The notes: generated from the letters alone by a model not told the origin. A DNA stretch of 64,000 bases from Clostridium sp. chh4-2 (GCF_002899675.1 NZ_PKUU01000011.1:1-64000); one strand, 5' to 3'. Positions 1 through 8,691 are shown, counted from the first letter of the stretch. Translations and numbers: made by a program.

Positions 1-182
1 GGCGCGATCCTGTCTCTTTCTGTACTTGCGGGTCTTAGTATCACTTAGGGGCGAATCCCGAATCCCAATTGGCCTTTTTTCATTCTTCCCCCGTCCGGGT
101 TCCCGTAAAGACCGCCTCTTCCTTCCCCGCATCCCGATTCCGGGCGTACCCCTTCGCCACCCCCGTTAAATAACAATTTTGC
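1..182 (+). repeat. Giant-hairpin repeat, copy 3 (3' half only)
   Basis: The window opens inside the 3' arm of a large hairpin element whose two complete copies lie near 41.0-41.95 kb. It starts at the GGCGC of the branched tip. The conserved box AGTATCACTTAGGGGCG followed by CCCGAATCCC lies at 37-66. The end is GTTAAATAACAATTT (165-179), as in copy 1, preceded by a shared GCGTACCCCTTC segment. The 5' arm lies outside the window, so pairing cannot be verified here. It stops 11 bases from the stop codon of the next gene. Homology to the other copies is seen directly; its function is unknown. Confidence 0.75.
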
Positions 183-190
183 AATATAGA

Positions 191-3190
191 TTAATTTGAT
201 GGGATATTTTCGTACTCGTGGTTTTTCTGGTTAAAGCGTTGGCCTTCAAATAAGGCGGCGGCGGACGTTTTGATTATAATGTCTAATGGGACTTTTGCTT
301 TTTTGTTAATTATGTCGGGAATTTTAAAAATATATGGCTGCCAGGCGCATGGCTCCGTTTCATAACCGCCGATACGCAGACGAACCGAATCTGTAAGCCA
401 GGGCGCATCCAGTTTGATGGCGGATGCATTATGATTCTGGGGTGAAAGGGAAATATGTGTTGTAAAGATGATTTCTCCATAGTAAAAGGGCAGTCCCAGT
501 TCTTTCATATCTTTCATCCCACCTTTCTTGACCGGCGGAAAGAGGGTCCACTTTTGATCTCTTGCATATACTTGAAAATCACCAAACAGATAGATTGGAT
601 TCCTCATACCGCCATAGGAAACATCAGTCTGAACAGTTACTTCAATTTTGTTTTCTCCTGCGCAAATCAGGTCTTTTACATCCGCGGCTAAATTTGTATT
701 TAAGTAGATATGCTTCCTGGTGAATTTTTCTTTTTCTAGTACGTGGCCATTGATTTGTATCTGCCAGTCTCCCAAAAACGTTCCCGGTTCCATGACTAAA
801 TAGATGGGTATGTTTTTTTGCTTCAAAATGCTGCTGACACAAAACTCCGTATAATATCGAACCTGTGTCTTTTCAAATTCCAGTTCTTTCGGGCATCCGA
901 AATACTTTTTTTGACAAACCGGCCTGAGAAAACCGGCTGTTTCCAATTGGTCGATGATAGGAGCAGCCTCTGTGATTCTTTCCTGCCCATCAGGCAGCGC
1001 TGCTGTCCAGGCTGATAGCCGCAATGCATTAAAATTATTTATTGAAAATTCCATATTGTCTTCCAGAGACACTGTCAACAGATTCGGTTCCTTTGGTTTT
1101 TCTGTTGTAATAATTTTTGATTCATAAGGTGACAGCGTTATGATTCTTACTTTACCGTCAGGATCACGGATTTCCATGTTTCGCTCGTTGGGGGAAGTAT
1201 TCACTAAAAAAAGCACATCGCGACCGGTTTTATCGGTTCCATAAATACTTGGAAGGCCTTTCCGTTTCAGGCTATCTAAAGGTCTGATCTGCCAGCGGCT
1301 GGGACAGGCTTTTTTAAGCCATGTAATCAAATCTTCTAATTCGGCAGCATAAAAAACTGTTCCTGTGCTCTTTGACTGTTTGAGATCCCTATTTATGTAA
1401 GATCTCCATATCTCCTGTCCATTCAGCTCAAACAGAGTCTCCAACTCTTTTATCTTATCCGAATCTTCTATTTTTTCAAATGGGATACCGGATAACGAAC
1501 ATATTTTTCCGCCTTTCGACGCGAATTCCACAATTTTTTTGCAGGCATCCGCTTCCAGATTCCGCATAGGAGGCAATACCAGAATTTCGTATCCTTCATC
1601 ATGGACAAAAAGTTCTGTTTTTCCCTGATTAACCCTCACGCCTCCGGAAGCCAGAAGTTCCGGATCAATAATGTAATAGTCTAACTCTTGGCAGAGCATT
1701 TGGTTCTGCATCGCGGCAAAATCTTCTTTCAGTAAAACCTGCTCTTCTTTAGACGATGTCCAGCAGGAGGTTACCGGGTCAATAACCAATATCTTAATTT
1801 CCTTTTTTAACGACTGCAAAAAATCTGATAAACCTGCGGCATATTTTATAAGACAGGATGCGTCTTCCCACCATGGCATCTGAAAGAAAGCAGACGGCGG
1901 GGCATCGTGCTTTTTCAGTCCGTCCGTGGTATAAAAAAATCCGTGTATTACATAAAAATCCACGCCCTGCACTGCCAGCCAGTCAAAAATCCATTTTAAA
2001 TCCTGCATTGTCATGCCCCATCCGATGCTGTGTCCGGCTTCACACAGTGCAGCCGGTTTATCGTAAAAATGGGCTGCTGAACTGATCATCTTGCCATTGG
2101 ACCGATATCTTTCGCTGACTATCTTGGCAGGACTTCCAACCTTTTGATGGCCTGCATCAATCCCCGGTATATGTACGTATTTTAACTCCCTGCTCCGCAT
2201 AATTGGCTTTTCCCCGATGTATAGCAGATGATTGTTCTCACACCAGTCATAGACCTGCTTATCATAACTTTCAATAAAACAGTCCGTTGCCGTATTCCAA
2301 TAGGCAAACCTCACCTTCGAAGAAATTTCACCCATGTCTTCCCACAAGGCAGGAAGGCAGGAAATCAAATCGATTCCATACCGTTCCATAATTTTGCCGG
2401 GAAGATTGACAGACCAGGGTTCTTTATCGGGAAATGCCGTGACCTCATCCGTAAAAAAACCTTTTATTGTCTTCCCAAACTCATCACCAACAGCCTGCTT
2501 ATACCTTTCATGAGATAACTTTATAAAATATTTAACTGCGTCGGGATTCATGGTGTCTATAAAGTTTTCGAAGTATTTGAAATGATCCAGCACCACTTCC
2601 GTTACAAAATAGATTTTCCATGTGCCTTTGGGAGGCGTCCAGCACAAAAGTTTTCCCAGATCACCGGTGAAATACCGCTTTTTATTGTATTTGGTAAGGC
2701 CGCTGTACTGAAAAATCTCCTGTTGATATCCCGTTCCAACATATTGTCCAATATCCACATAATCATCAAGGCTGAAGCCACCGCCTTTTATGCGGTAGGC
2801 TCTTGCTAAAATGACTTTTCCCCAGGGCGCAAACAGCTTTATTTCCTGCCCTCCTTCCACAACCTGAACCACTCGTTTTAACCGTTTGCACAGATATTCC
2901 GGGTGATCCAATATCACCTCACCTCCACAGATACCGCTTGGATATGGGTATTCATCATAAATCCATACCTCCATATCATTGTCCCTGGCCGTCTCCACGG
3001 CAAGGCGGACTTTATCAAAATATAGTTTTGACATATAGGGGATTTCCATTCCCTGTCTTGGATGAATCATAAAACCAGGAATTCCCTTTTGTTTCATCTC
3101 CAGTATCTGCCTGACAAGCTCTTCATTTTCAATCTCACCATTCCAAAACCAGAACGGCTGCATTCCCAACTTTAATTCACGATTATTCAC
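191..3190 (-). CDS. GH106-like glycoside hydrolase (putative alpha-L-rhamnosidase family)
   Basis: A 999-residue protein without an evident signal peptide, so probably cytoplasmic. The N-terminus carries the signature of the GH106-like family (PF17132): PFWFWNGEI near residue 13, then GIPGFMIHPRQGMEIPY and WIYDEYPYPSG near residue 76, the start of a TIM-barrel domain. The C-terminal third looks like beta-sandwich domains. Characterised family members remove alpha-L-rhamnose, but the wider group is diverse, so the substrate is unknown. The start is GTG behind AGGAGATAGG. It follows the hydrolase at 3211-5268 by 20 bases and is probably co-transcribed. A longer relative lies at 44720-47935. Family confidence is good; specificity is not resolved. 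Confidence 0.8.
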   Translation of the reverse strand: MNNRELKLGMQPFWFWNGEIENEELVRQILEMKQKGIPGFMIHPRQGMEIPYMSKLYFDKVRLAVETARDNDMEVWIYDEYPYPSGICGGEVILDHPEYLCKRLKRVVQVVEGGQEIKLFAPWGKVILARAYRIKGGGFSLDDYVDIGQYVGTGYQQEIFQYSGLTKYNKKRYFTGDLGKLLCWTPPKGTWKIYFVTEVVLDHFKYFENFIDTMNPDAVKYFIKLSHERYKQAVGDEFGKTIKGFFTDEVTAFPDKEPWSVNLPGKIMERYGIDLISCLPALWEDMGEISSKVRFAYWNTATDCFIESYDKQVYDWCENNHLLYIGEKPIMRSRELKYVHIPGIDAGHQKVGSPAKIVSERYRSNGKMISSAAHFYDKPAALCEAGHSIGWGMTMQDLKWIFDWLAVQGVDFYVIHGFFYTTDGLKKHDAPPSAFFQMPWWEDASCLIKYAAGLSDFLQSLKKEIKILVIDPVTSCWTSSKEEQVLLKEDFAAMQNQMLCQELDYYIIDPELLASGGVRVNQGKTELFVHDEGYEILVLPPMRNLEADACKKIVEFASKGGKICSLSGIPFEKIEDSDKIKELETLFELNGQEIWRSYINRDLKQSKSTGTVFYAAELEDLITWLKKACPSRWQIRPLDSLKRKGLPSIYGTDKTGRDVLFLVNTSPNERNMEIRDPDGKVRIITLSPYESKIITTEKPKEPNLLTVSLEDNMEFSINNFNALRLSAWTAALPDGQERITEAAPIIDQLETAGFLRPVCQKKYFGCPKELEFEKTQVRYYTEFCVSSILKQKNIPIYLVMEPGTFLGDWQIQINGHVLEKEKFTRKHIYLNTNLAADVKDLICAGENKIEVTVQTDVSYGGMRNPIYLFGDFQVYARDQKWTLFPPVKKGGMKDMKELGLPFYYGEIIFTTHISLSPQNHNASAIKLDAPWLTDSVRLRIGGYETEPCAWQPYIFKIPDIINKKAKVPLDIIIKTSAAALFEGQRFNQKNHEYENIPSN

Positions 3191-3210
3191 AATTTACCTA
3201 TCTCCTATTC

Positions 3211-5268
3211 TTAAACATATGGATTGATATTTTCATAAATAACTTTCCATGAATCGGGGAATCCCGAGGCGTTCTTTGGCTCTCCGTCACATCCTGCTGC
3301 CATCATCGCTACCGCCAGAAGAAGACTTCCGTTTCCCGGCAGATACAACGGCAGATCCTCTCTTGTTTTTTGTCTGTTATTACCGCTGGCAACGTAATCA
3401 TTTTTGGCGGTCTCTTTTAAAAGGCAGTCTACCGCCAGTTCCGGCTTACCTAGTCTTGCAGCAGTCATTGCCATCACAGCAAAATCCCATCCCCATAAGG
3501 TTTCATACTGCCATTCCTGAAGTACTTTTTCCAATGTTTTTTCCATGATTCTTTTATCTATGCGCCCGGATGGAAGGACACCCAGCATCCCGAGCATGGA
3601 AGGATGATCCATATTAAAGGCAGTAAATGTATCTTCACAGTTTTCATGGGCCGGATATAAATCCTCTATTTTTTTAACTTCCCTCATATTTTTATAAATA
3701 TCTATCCATTTCTTATCCGGATCTTTTCCCAGTCTTTCTGCCCATTGGGCAGCGATAAAAAGTCCATACCTCCAGTATTCCACCTCAAACGACGGATTTT
3801 TGCTGACTTCAGCCTTATGGCATTCCTGAACGGGAATGATGGGCGGCAATAAATCATATTTTTTATCGTCCGCATCATACACAGTGAAATCTGCCATAAA
3901 GATTGCCGTTTCATTCACAAGATCCCAATACTTTTGTAAAAATTCGGTTTTCGGGCCATTTCTGTAAAGCAGTTCCAGCATAAATATAATATGAGGCTGC
4001 TGCCAAATCAGCAGAGGCGCAATATCTGAAGGGCTGTCCACACAGTCATATGCCACCATTTTAGGCCACCTGATACCTTTGAAATTATTACGTACCGCAT
4101 TTTCCCTGGCTTGTTCCATGTGATCCAGATACCAAGGCATGCTTCGCTCCAACAGCTCCCCGTGATTCCACAGCGGCATCCAGGCGCTGTGCCAAAAATG
4201 CATTTCCAAATGCATCTTTCCATACCAGCTGCTGCAAATCAAACCTGTTTCCTGAGGAGGCATGGAACCTGCACAGTTAACTGCCGACAGATACATAGAA
4301 AGCAAAATCCGTCTTTGCAGCTCTTCCGGCCTTTTATCATTATCAGAATCTCCCGTTAGCTGCACCATCCCCCCATTTTCCCAAAAAGACTTCCAATATT
4401 CTTTTGCGTTGTTAAAAACTCTGCCACACTCCATATCCTGTTCCGGCACCTCTTTAGAAAAAGTAATTGTCAGCTGCAGTTCGTCCCGCAGCGCATAAAC
4501 CTTCAGAATATGTCTGTTTGTCTCTCCCACATCAAATTCCACATTTTCGCCGCTTTGGATTGTCACATAATAAACATCCCTGTCCAGAATCCTTTTTAAT
4601 ACAATTTTTTTACCGGTCCGGGTTACTATGTCTGTAGTATGGCGTGATTCACTCATCCAATCAGAAGCCGTAATATCGGGTGATCCATAGGGAAATGATA
4701 TACATACCGATACAGCTCTTTCTGACAGCAGCCTGCTGAATAAGCGCAAACCCAATGTGTCTGTCTCGCTGTCACTGCATGTCTCCGTTTTAAACGGCAC
4801 TCCTTCAATGCTGTAAGCGCTCGCCATTTTGCCCTCATATAAATTTAATTCCTGTTGAATATCAGATAATTTTTCCGGCACGATCTCCTCGTTATGGTAT
4901 AAAAGACCTATTCTGCCCAAATTCAGCCTGTGAGGATTCTGTCTGAGCCACTGGTATACTTGCTCATTTCCAGGCTTCTTGTCTTTCGGATATTTTAACG
5001 TTCTCCCCTGATAGGAAAATTCCGTCATTTCAAGATCCTTCAATGTGTAACTATATAACGTGTCACTGACAGGAGTGGTATGCCATCCCCATTGGGACAT
5101 TGTGCAAAGCGGGCAATCCTTCTTATAGTCCTCATAAAGAGATTGAAGTCCCGTAACATCCGCTGTAAATGCAAATTCTCCATTTCCGACTGTGAGGGGC
5201 GAAGATGTATCGATATCTGCCAGATTAGGATTATATTGGGCAATCAATTTTTTTCTGTCTATTTTCAT
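3211..5268 (-). CDS. Putative (alpha/alpha)6-barrel glycoside hydrolase (GH65/GH95-like)
   Basis: I start this 685-residue protein at the ATG behind GAAAGG (MKIDRKK). The frame stays open to 5409, but that extension has no ribosome site and looks non-coding. The N-terminus (SSPLTVGNGEFAFTADVTG) resembles the beta-sandwich domain that opens six-hairpin glycosidases. The middle contains HLEMHFWHSAWMPLW, an aromatic/His/Glu stretch typical of the barrel active site. There is no signal peptide. It is first in a two-gene unit with the GH106-like enzyme and divergent from the sulfatase, which suggests breakdown of a sulfated, perhaps host-derived glycan. The exact CAZy family is uncertain: GH65-, GH95- and uncharacterised groups all fit. 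Confidence 0.65.
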   Translation of the reverse strand: MKIDRKKLIAQYNPNLADIDTSSPLTVGNGEFAFTADVTGLQSLYEDYKKDCPLCTMSQWGWHTTPVSDTLYSYTLKDLEMTEFSYQGRTLKYPKDKKPGNEQVYQWLRQNPHRLNLGRIGLLYHNEEIVPEKLSDIQQELNLYEGKMASAYSIEGVPFKTETCSDSETDTLGLRLFSRLLSERAVSVCISFPYGSPDITASDWMSESRHTTDIVTRTGKKIVLKRILDRDVYYVTIQSGENVEFDVGETNRHILKVYALRDELQLTITFSKEVPEQDMECGRVFNNAKEYWKSFWENGGMVQLTGDSDNDKRPEELQRRILLSMYLSAVNCAGSMPPQETGLICSSWYGKMHLEMHFWHSAWMPLWNHGELLERSMPWYLDHMEQARENAVRNNFKGIRWPKMVAYDCVDSPSDIAPLLIWQQPHIIFMLELLYRNGPKTEFLQKYWDLVNETAIFMADFTVYDADDKKYDLLPPIIPVQECHKAEVSKNPSFEVEYWRYGLFIAAQWAERLGKDPDKKWIDIYKNMREVKKIEDLYPAHENCEDTFTAFNMDHPSMLGMLGVLPSGRIDKRIMEKTLEKVLQEWQYETLWGWDFAVMAMTAARLGKPELAVDCLLKETAKNDYVASGNNRQKTREDLPLYLPGNGSLLLAVAMMAAGCDGEPKNASGFPDSWKVIYENINPYV

Positions 5269-5469
5269 GTTTTCAGCCTTTCTTTCGATTCTTTCAATCT
5301 GCGAATCTCCTAATATTCGTAACTTCATTCTAAGTCTTTCCATCCGCTGTGTTAAGGGACAAAACCAGTGATTACAGGCCAAAAAACCATATTCTATTTT
5401 CTTCATCATAACCGGGTGCTAGAATACTCTCAAACAGAAACATTTACCAATATAAGAAAGGCGTCCTAA

Positions 5470-6816
5470 ATGAAAAATAATATACTGTTCTTTTTTACCG
5501 ATCAACAGCGTTATGATTCCACCGGTATGGGCCACAATCCATGCGGCCTGACCCCCAATTTTGACCGCATGTCCATAGACGGTACTTATGCAGAACGGGC
5601 ATTTACGCCGCAGCCCGTATGCGGTCCTGCCAGAGCTGTTCTGCAGACGGGAAAATATGCTACTACCACGGGAAATTACCGCAATGGCATCGTTCTTTCA
5701 AAGGAACACAAGACAATGGCTGATTACTTTAACGAGGCCGGATATTTTACCGGATATATCGGAAAATGGCATTTGGCGGATGGAAAGAATGCGGTTCCTA
5801 AAGATCAGCGCGGCGGGTATCAATGGTGGCTGGGGGCAAATTCACTGGAACATACATCCACTTCCTATCACACTCTTTTATATGATAATGATAATCAGCC
5901 TGTAGAACTCCCAGGCTACCGGGCAGATGCATTAACCGATGCGGCAATCCGCTTTCTTAATGAAAGAAAAAATGAGGAGAAACCATTCTTCTTATTCCTG
6001 TCATTTTTAGAACCGCATTTTCAAAATTGCTATGACGATTTTCCCGCTCCGGATGTCTATAAACATATGCCGCCCGGATATATGCCGCCGGATTTAGGCG
6101 CCCTGAAAGGAACTGCTTGGGAACATTTAGGCGGGTATTACGGAATGATAAAGCGTCTTGACGAAGATCTTGGACGAATACAGGATGCATTAAAAAGTCT
6201 GGGCATGTCGGAAAACACAATCCTGGTTTACTCCACAGATCACGGATGCCATTTTAAAACAAGGAATAAAGAATACAAACGTTCCTGCCACGAAAGCTCC
6301 ATACGAATTCCTCTGTCATTTTATGGCGGCCCATTCACAGGCGGAGGAAAGCTGCGTGAAAAGGTGAGTCTGGCAGATGTTGCTCCCACACTGATTGATG
6401 CCTGCGGGCTAAAGGTACCAGAAGACATGCAGGGGCATTCCATTATGCCTTATATTCTTCATAAAAAGCAGAAACCGGCCGAAAATGATATCTTCATTCA
6501 AATAAGCGAAAGCCAGGTGGGAAGAGCTATCCGGACAGACCGATGGAAATATTCCATTGAAGCCCTGGACAAACACCCTATTCAGGATTCCTGCAGCGAT
6601 GAGTATACGGAAACCTTCTTATATGATTTAGAACACGATCCCTATGAACTGCACAATCTGATCCACTCCAGCGCCCATGAATCTGTATGCTTGGTTCTGG
6701 CTGAAAAACTGAAAAAGAAAATGGCTGAAGCCGGGGAGCGCATTCCGGTAATCCATCCTGCGGAAAAGAAAACTATGGGGCAATTAAAACTATTTGATGG
6801 GGAATGTGAATTATAG
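5470..6816 (+). CDS. Type I sulfatase (alkaline-phosphatase superfamily)
   Basis: A 448-residue arylsulfatase-family enzyme that hydrolyses sulfate esters. FTDQQRYDSTG near residue 9 supplies metal-binding Asp. PVCGPARAVLQTGKY has the C-x-P-x-R signature with Cys51, which must be oxidised to formylglycine by a maturase; none is encoded in this window. STDHGCHF near residue 257 gives the later Asp-His metal ligands. The C-terminus has the usual EHDPYELHNL motif. No signal peptide is visible, so it may act on imported oligosaccharides. The ATG follows AGAAAGG. It is divergent from the two glycosidases across about 200 bases. The substrate (mucin, glycosaminoglycan or other) cannot be told. Confidence 0.9.
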   Translation: MKNNILFFFTDQQRYDSTGMGHNPCGLTPNFDRMSIDGTYAERAFTPQPVCGPARAVLQTGKYATTTGNYRNGIVLSKEHKTMADYFNEAGYFTGYIGKWHLADGKNAVPKDQRGGYQWWLGANSLEHTSTSYHTLLYDNDNQPVELPGYRADALTDAAIRFLNERKNEEKPFFLFLSFLEPHFQNCYDDFPAPDVYKHMPPGYMPPDLGALKGTAWEHLGGYYGMIKRLDEDLGRIQDALKSLGMSENTILVYSTDHGCHFKTRNKEYKRSCHESSIRIPLSFYGGPFTGGGKLREKVSLADVAPTLIDACGLKVPEDMQGHSIMPYILHKKQKPAENDIFIQISESQVGRAIRTDRWKYSIEALDKHPIQDSCSDEYTETFLYDLEHDPYELHNLIHSSAHESVCLVLAEKLKKKMAEAGERIPVIHPAEKKTMGQLKLFDGECEL

Positions 6817-6893
6817 CCGGGAGAATTATTTGATGATGTTGTTTACATAAATATTTTAGTAACCCGGTCTCGTTTTTAGATTTTATCGAAAAT

Positions 6894-6930
6894 GCGCCTT
6901 CAGGGGCTCGAATCCTGGACATATTGATTA
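6894..6930 (-). repeat. Degenerate tRNA-Lys 3' remnant (old attachment site)
   Basis: These 37 bases match the 3' half of the tRNA-Lys at 10897-10969 with about five differences, including the T-arm and acceptor strand. There is no 5' half. This is a third, decayed copy of the att core, left of the intact element's left repeat. It suggests an older insertion at the same tRNA that has since decayed. Confidence 0.7.
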
Positions 6931-6994
6931 ACTTAAAGCTGCTCCGCCATACATTTATCGTGAAACAATTGAATATTGTTATGCAGTACAAAGC

Positions 6995-7030
6995 GAAACC
7001 CCAGAGATGCCAGTCTCCGGGGTTTCTTTT
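6995..7030 (+). terminator. Hairpin terminator
   Basis: GAAACCCC (6995-7002) pairs with GGGGTTTC (7019-7026), followed by TTTT on the plus strand. It could end sulfatase transcription. It also sits just past the 3' end of the minus-strand small peptide frame, an arrangement seen with type I toxin loci. Confidence 0.6.
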
Positions 7031-7031
7031 A

Positions 7032-7126
7032 GGCTAACTGTCTTTATTGTTCCGATCTAACCATTCGCATATGTAATAACCAGCTACACTTACCATGACC
7101 GCAACAAGGAAATTGAATATATCTGT
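7032..7126 (-). pseudogene. Small hydrophobic peptide frame lacking a standard start
   Basis: The minus strand encodes about 31 residues resembling the short membrane peptides common near prophage and tRNA loci in Firmicutes (sometimes called holin-like or type I toxins). It reads TDIFNFLVAVMVSVAGYY then CEWLDRNNKDS and a stop. A strong AGGGGG ribosome site sits six bases upstream of ATA-ACA-GAT, exactly where ATG would be expected. No in-frame ATG, GTG or TTG exists upstream. A TATAAT box lies further upstream. Either the start has decayed from ATG to ATA or a rare ATA start is used. The function is inferred from composition only. Confidence 0.45.
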
Positions 7127-7207
7127 TATACAGTACCCCCTTTCCGCTGACGGTATAGGGTAGACTGCACAACTATTATACCTTATAAAAGCCGACACTT
7201 ATATACG

Positions 7208-7306
7208 CAAAAAAAAGCCCCGTCCCGGCAGCTCACAGTCTACCAAAACAGAACTTTCAAATGCGCCTTCAGGGACTCGAACCCTGGACAAATAGATTAA
7301 GAGTCT
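7208..7306. repeat. Left attachment repeat of the integrated element
   Basis: This is a 99-bp direct repeat of 10843-10941 with one mismatch (A at 7259, G at 10894) and an offset of 3635 bp. It contains the tRNA-Lys 3' half up to the anticodon loop plus the tRNA terminator (eight A on the plus strand). It is therefore the copy displaced downstream when the element integrated. Confidence 0.92.
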
Positions 7307-7335
7307 CGAACAAGTGTTTCAAAATCAGTGTTTCA

Positions 7336-7380
7336 TGCGGATCGTATTTGATGATGCCGGGCACTGTATTCGCATCAAAT
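7336..7380. repeat. Inverted-repeat module 1 at element left end
   Basis: ATTTGATG (7346-7353) is the inverse of CATCAAAT (7373-7380). The left flank is an 18-bp motif TGCGGATYGTRTTTGAYG that recurs at 7524-7541. These may be arm-type integrase sites or Rep-binding iterons. Confidence 0.6.
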
Positions 7381-7523
7381 TAAGGGGTTGGAAAATATGA
7401 TCCGGTTATCGACGTGTTATAATTTCCATGTTAATACAGTTAGGGAGTAGGAGGATCAGGTCTATTTTCCTACCCCGCTACTTTAATACCGTTTTACGCA
7501 ACAAATTAATCGTACTGTTTCCT

Positions 7524-7569
7524 TGCGGATTGTGTTTGACGGTATTTAGAGACTATATACGCATCAAAC
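7524..7569. repeat. Inverted-repeat module 2 at element left end
   Basis: This is the second copy of the TGCGGATYGTRTTTGAYG motif, followed by CGCATCAAAC. The arm GTTTGACG pairs with CATCAAAC with one mismatch. Copy-specific changes in one arm are partly matched in the other (ATTTGA/TCAAAT versus GTTTGA/TCAAAC), so the symmetry seems maintained. Confidence 0.6.
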
Positions 7570-7571
7570 CT

Positions 7572-7598
7572 ATGACCGGGTGCCCTGTGGGCGGTCAT
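7572..7598. repeat. Nested hairpin in element left region
   Basis: ATGACC (7572-7577) pairs with GGTCAT (7593-7598), and the inner GCCC pairs with GGGC around TGT. It has no T-tract, so a terminator is unlikely. A single-strand origin or protein site is possible. Confidence 0.5.
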
Positions 7599-7748
7599 GT
7601 TTAATTTGTGAAGTAGTGGAAGATGTATCCTATGCTTATGATGGTTCGTAGCGGTTGAAATATCTGCTTTTTCCTTGATCGCCCATAGTGCCAGATTTCT
7701 GGCGGTTGATATTCATCGCGTTTTGTTTACATGTGGTGAATCAAGGGC

Positions 7749-7988
7749 TTATTTTTCATATGGGGGATTTCCTTCAATTCGGTCATTTATATCTTGTACA
7801 ATTTCTTTTGGTGACATCCAGTCTATAGTAATTTCTCCATGTTCTGCTTCAAATTCCGCAATATGTTTCTCTATGATATATTCTAATTCTTTTGCTAGGC
7901 TTCTTTTGTTATGTTTGGCTATTGTTTTCATTTTAATAATATTATTATCGGTGGTATTGGCTCGTATTACTGGTAATTTAGATGGCAT
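7749..7988 (-). CDS. Arc/ribbon-helix-helix-like DNA-binding protein
   Basis: A 79-residue protein. The N-terminus (KLPVIRANTTDNNIIKMKTI) looks like a beta-strand plus first helix, and HNKRSLAKELEYIIEKHI fits the second helix of a ribbon-helix-helix dimer. The C-terminal tail is acidic. The start has a strong site (GAAAGGGG, six bases from ATG). It is divergent from the gene at 8325 across a 336-bp region with repeated GCTTAC boxes that are candidate operators. It probably controls the element or serves as an accessory factor for the initiator; which of these is not visible in the sequence. Confidence 0.65.
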   Translation of the reverse strand: MPSKLPVIRANTTDNNIIKMKTIAKHNKRSLAKELEYIIEKHIAEFEAEHGEITIDWMSPKEIVQDINDRIEGNPPYEK

Positions 7989-8018
7989 GTTTTTCCCCTT
8001 TCAATTTTGTAAAAAAGT

Positions 8019-8120
8019 AGTTGCAAAGTCAGCTTACCTATGATAAGATAAATTCAACGAAGGTATGCTTACTTATAGCCAACTTTGCACTTACTATTGT
8101 TGTGTAATATGCTTACTTTT
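8019..8120. promoter_or_regulatory. Repeated GCTTAC boxes in divergent control region
   Basis: AGCTTACC (8031), ATGCTTACTTA (8065) and ATGCTTACTTTT (8109) recur at 34- and 44-bp steps. The pair TGCAAAGT/ACTTTGCA surrounds the first two. They lie upstream of the ribbon-helix-helix gene and are good candidates for its operator. The rest of the gap, to 8324, shows no clear feature. Confidence 0.5.
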
Positions 8121-8324
8121 ATAATTGTATCATGATCTGATTTTTTGTTCAAGCGGTTGTTTTTGGTGCATTGGTAACCAGCTTTCCATTCTTTCATCGT
8201 CTGTGGCGGTGATTTCCCCATTAAACGGAACAACTTAATAAAGCCGGGAAGAATTAGTAAGCTTGCCTTGCTATTTCTTCTTGGCGCAAATATATCTTTT
8301 TTGGATGGTTGAGGAGGGTTAATT

Positions 8325-8576
8325 GTGATTCGTACATATTCAGAGATTTTTTGTGAGTTAAATGCTCTTAGCAATTTGGAATTAGTATGTCGGTATAAGA
8401 AAATGTGGTTTGATGTGAATGTCCGTGATCTTTATAATGTTCCTGATAGTGATTATTCCATGGATGAGGATGTATTGTTGAATGATATTATTTGTTCCCG
8501 TTTCTGTAACATGTTTGGCTCTCCTGTTCATGTTTCTTGTGGAGAAGGGTTTCTTAATTACGATTGGATTGAATAG
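8325..8576 (+). CDS. Hypothetical protein of the integrated element
   Basis: An 83-residue protein that starts with GTG behind GAGGAGGG, six bases away, so translation is credible. I do not recognise a family. It is acidic in the middle (DSDYSMDEDVLLND), has several Cys and aromatic residues, and has no membrane segment. It lies upstream of the oriT-like region and initiator gene, so a small regulatory or accessory role is plausible but not shown. Its AT-rich codon use matches the element. Confidence 0.6.
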   Translation: MIRTYSEIFCELNALSNLELVCRYKKMWFDVNVRDLYNVPDSDYSMDEDVLLNDIICSRFCNMFGSPVHVSCGEGFLNYDWIE

Positions 8577-8645
8577 GTTGGTTTTTGTTGGTTGGTTTGT
8601 TTGATTGTTTGTTTGGTTTGTATGATTCGGCTGGTTGGTATGGAT

Positions 8646-8691
8646 GGGAGGGCGAGGTCTCGCGAGCCAACGGCCGCGAGACCGCTCCCTC
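8646..8691. repeat. GC-rich inverted repeat upstream of oriT-like site
   Basis: GGTCTCGCG (8656-8664) pairs perfectly with CGCGAGACC (8675-8683). The flanking GGGAG and CTCCC extend the stem. It follows a 75-base G/T-rich, C-poor stretch. It could terminate the upstream gene on structure alone or be part of the replication/transfer origin. Confidence 0.55.

Noticed and set aside
5269..5409. Longer start for the six-hairpin glycosidase
   Set aside because: The 47 extra codons have no ribosome site at their start, while the internal ATG has one and matches the family N-terminus.
8069..8374. 101-codon minus-strand open frame in the element
   Set aside because: It overlaps the well-supported gene at 8325 and the divergent control region, has no ribosome site, and its composition looks non-coding.
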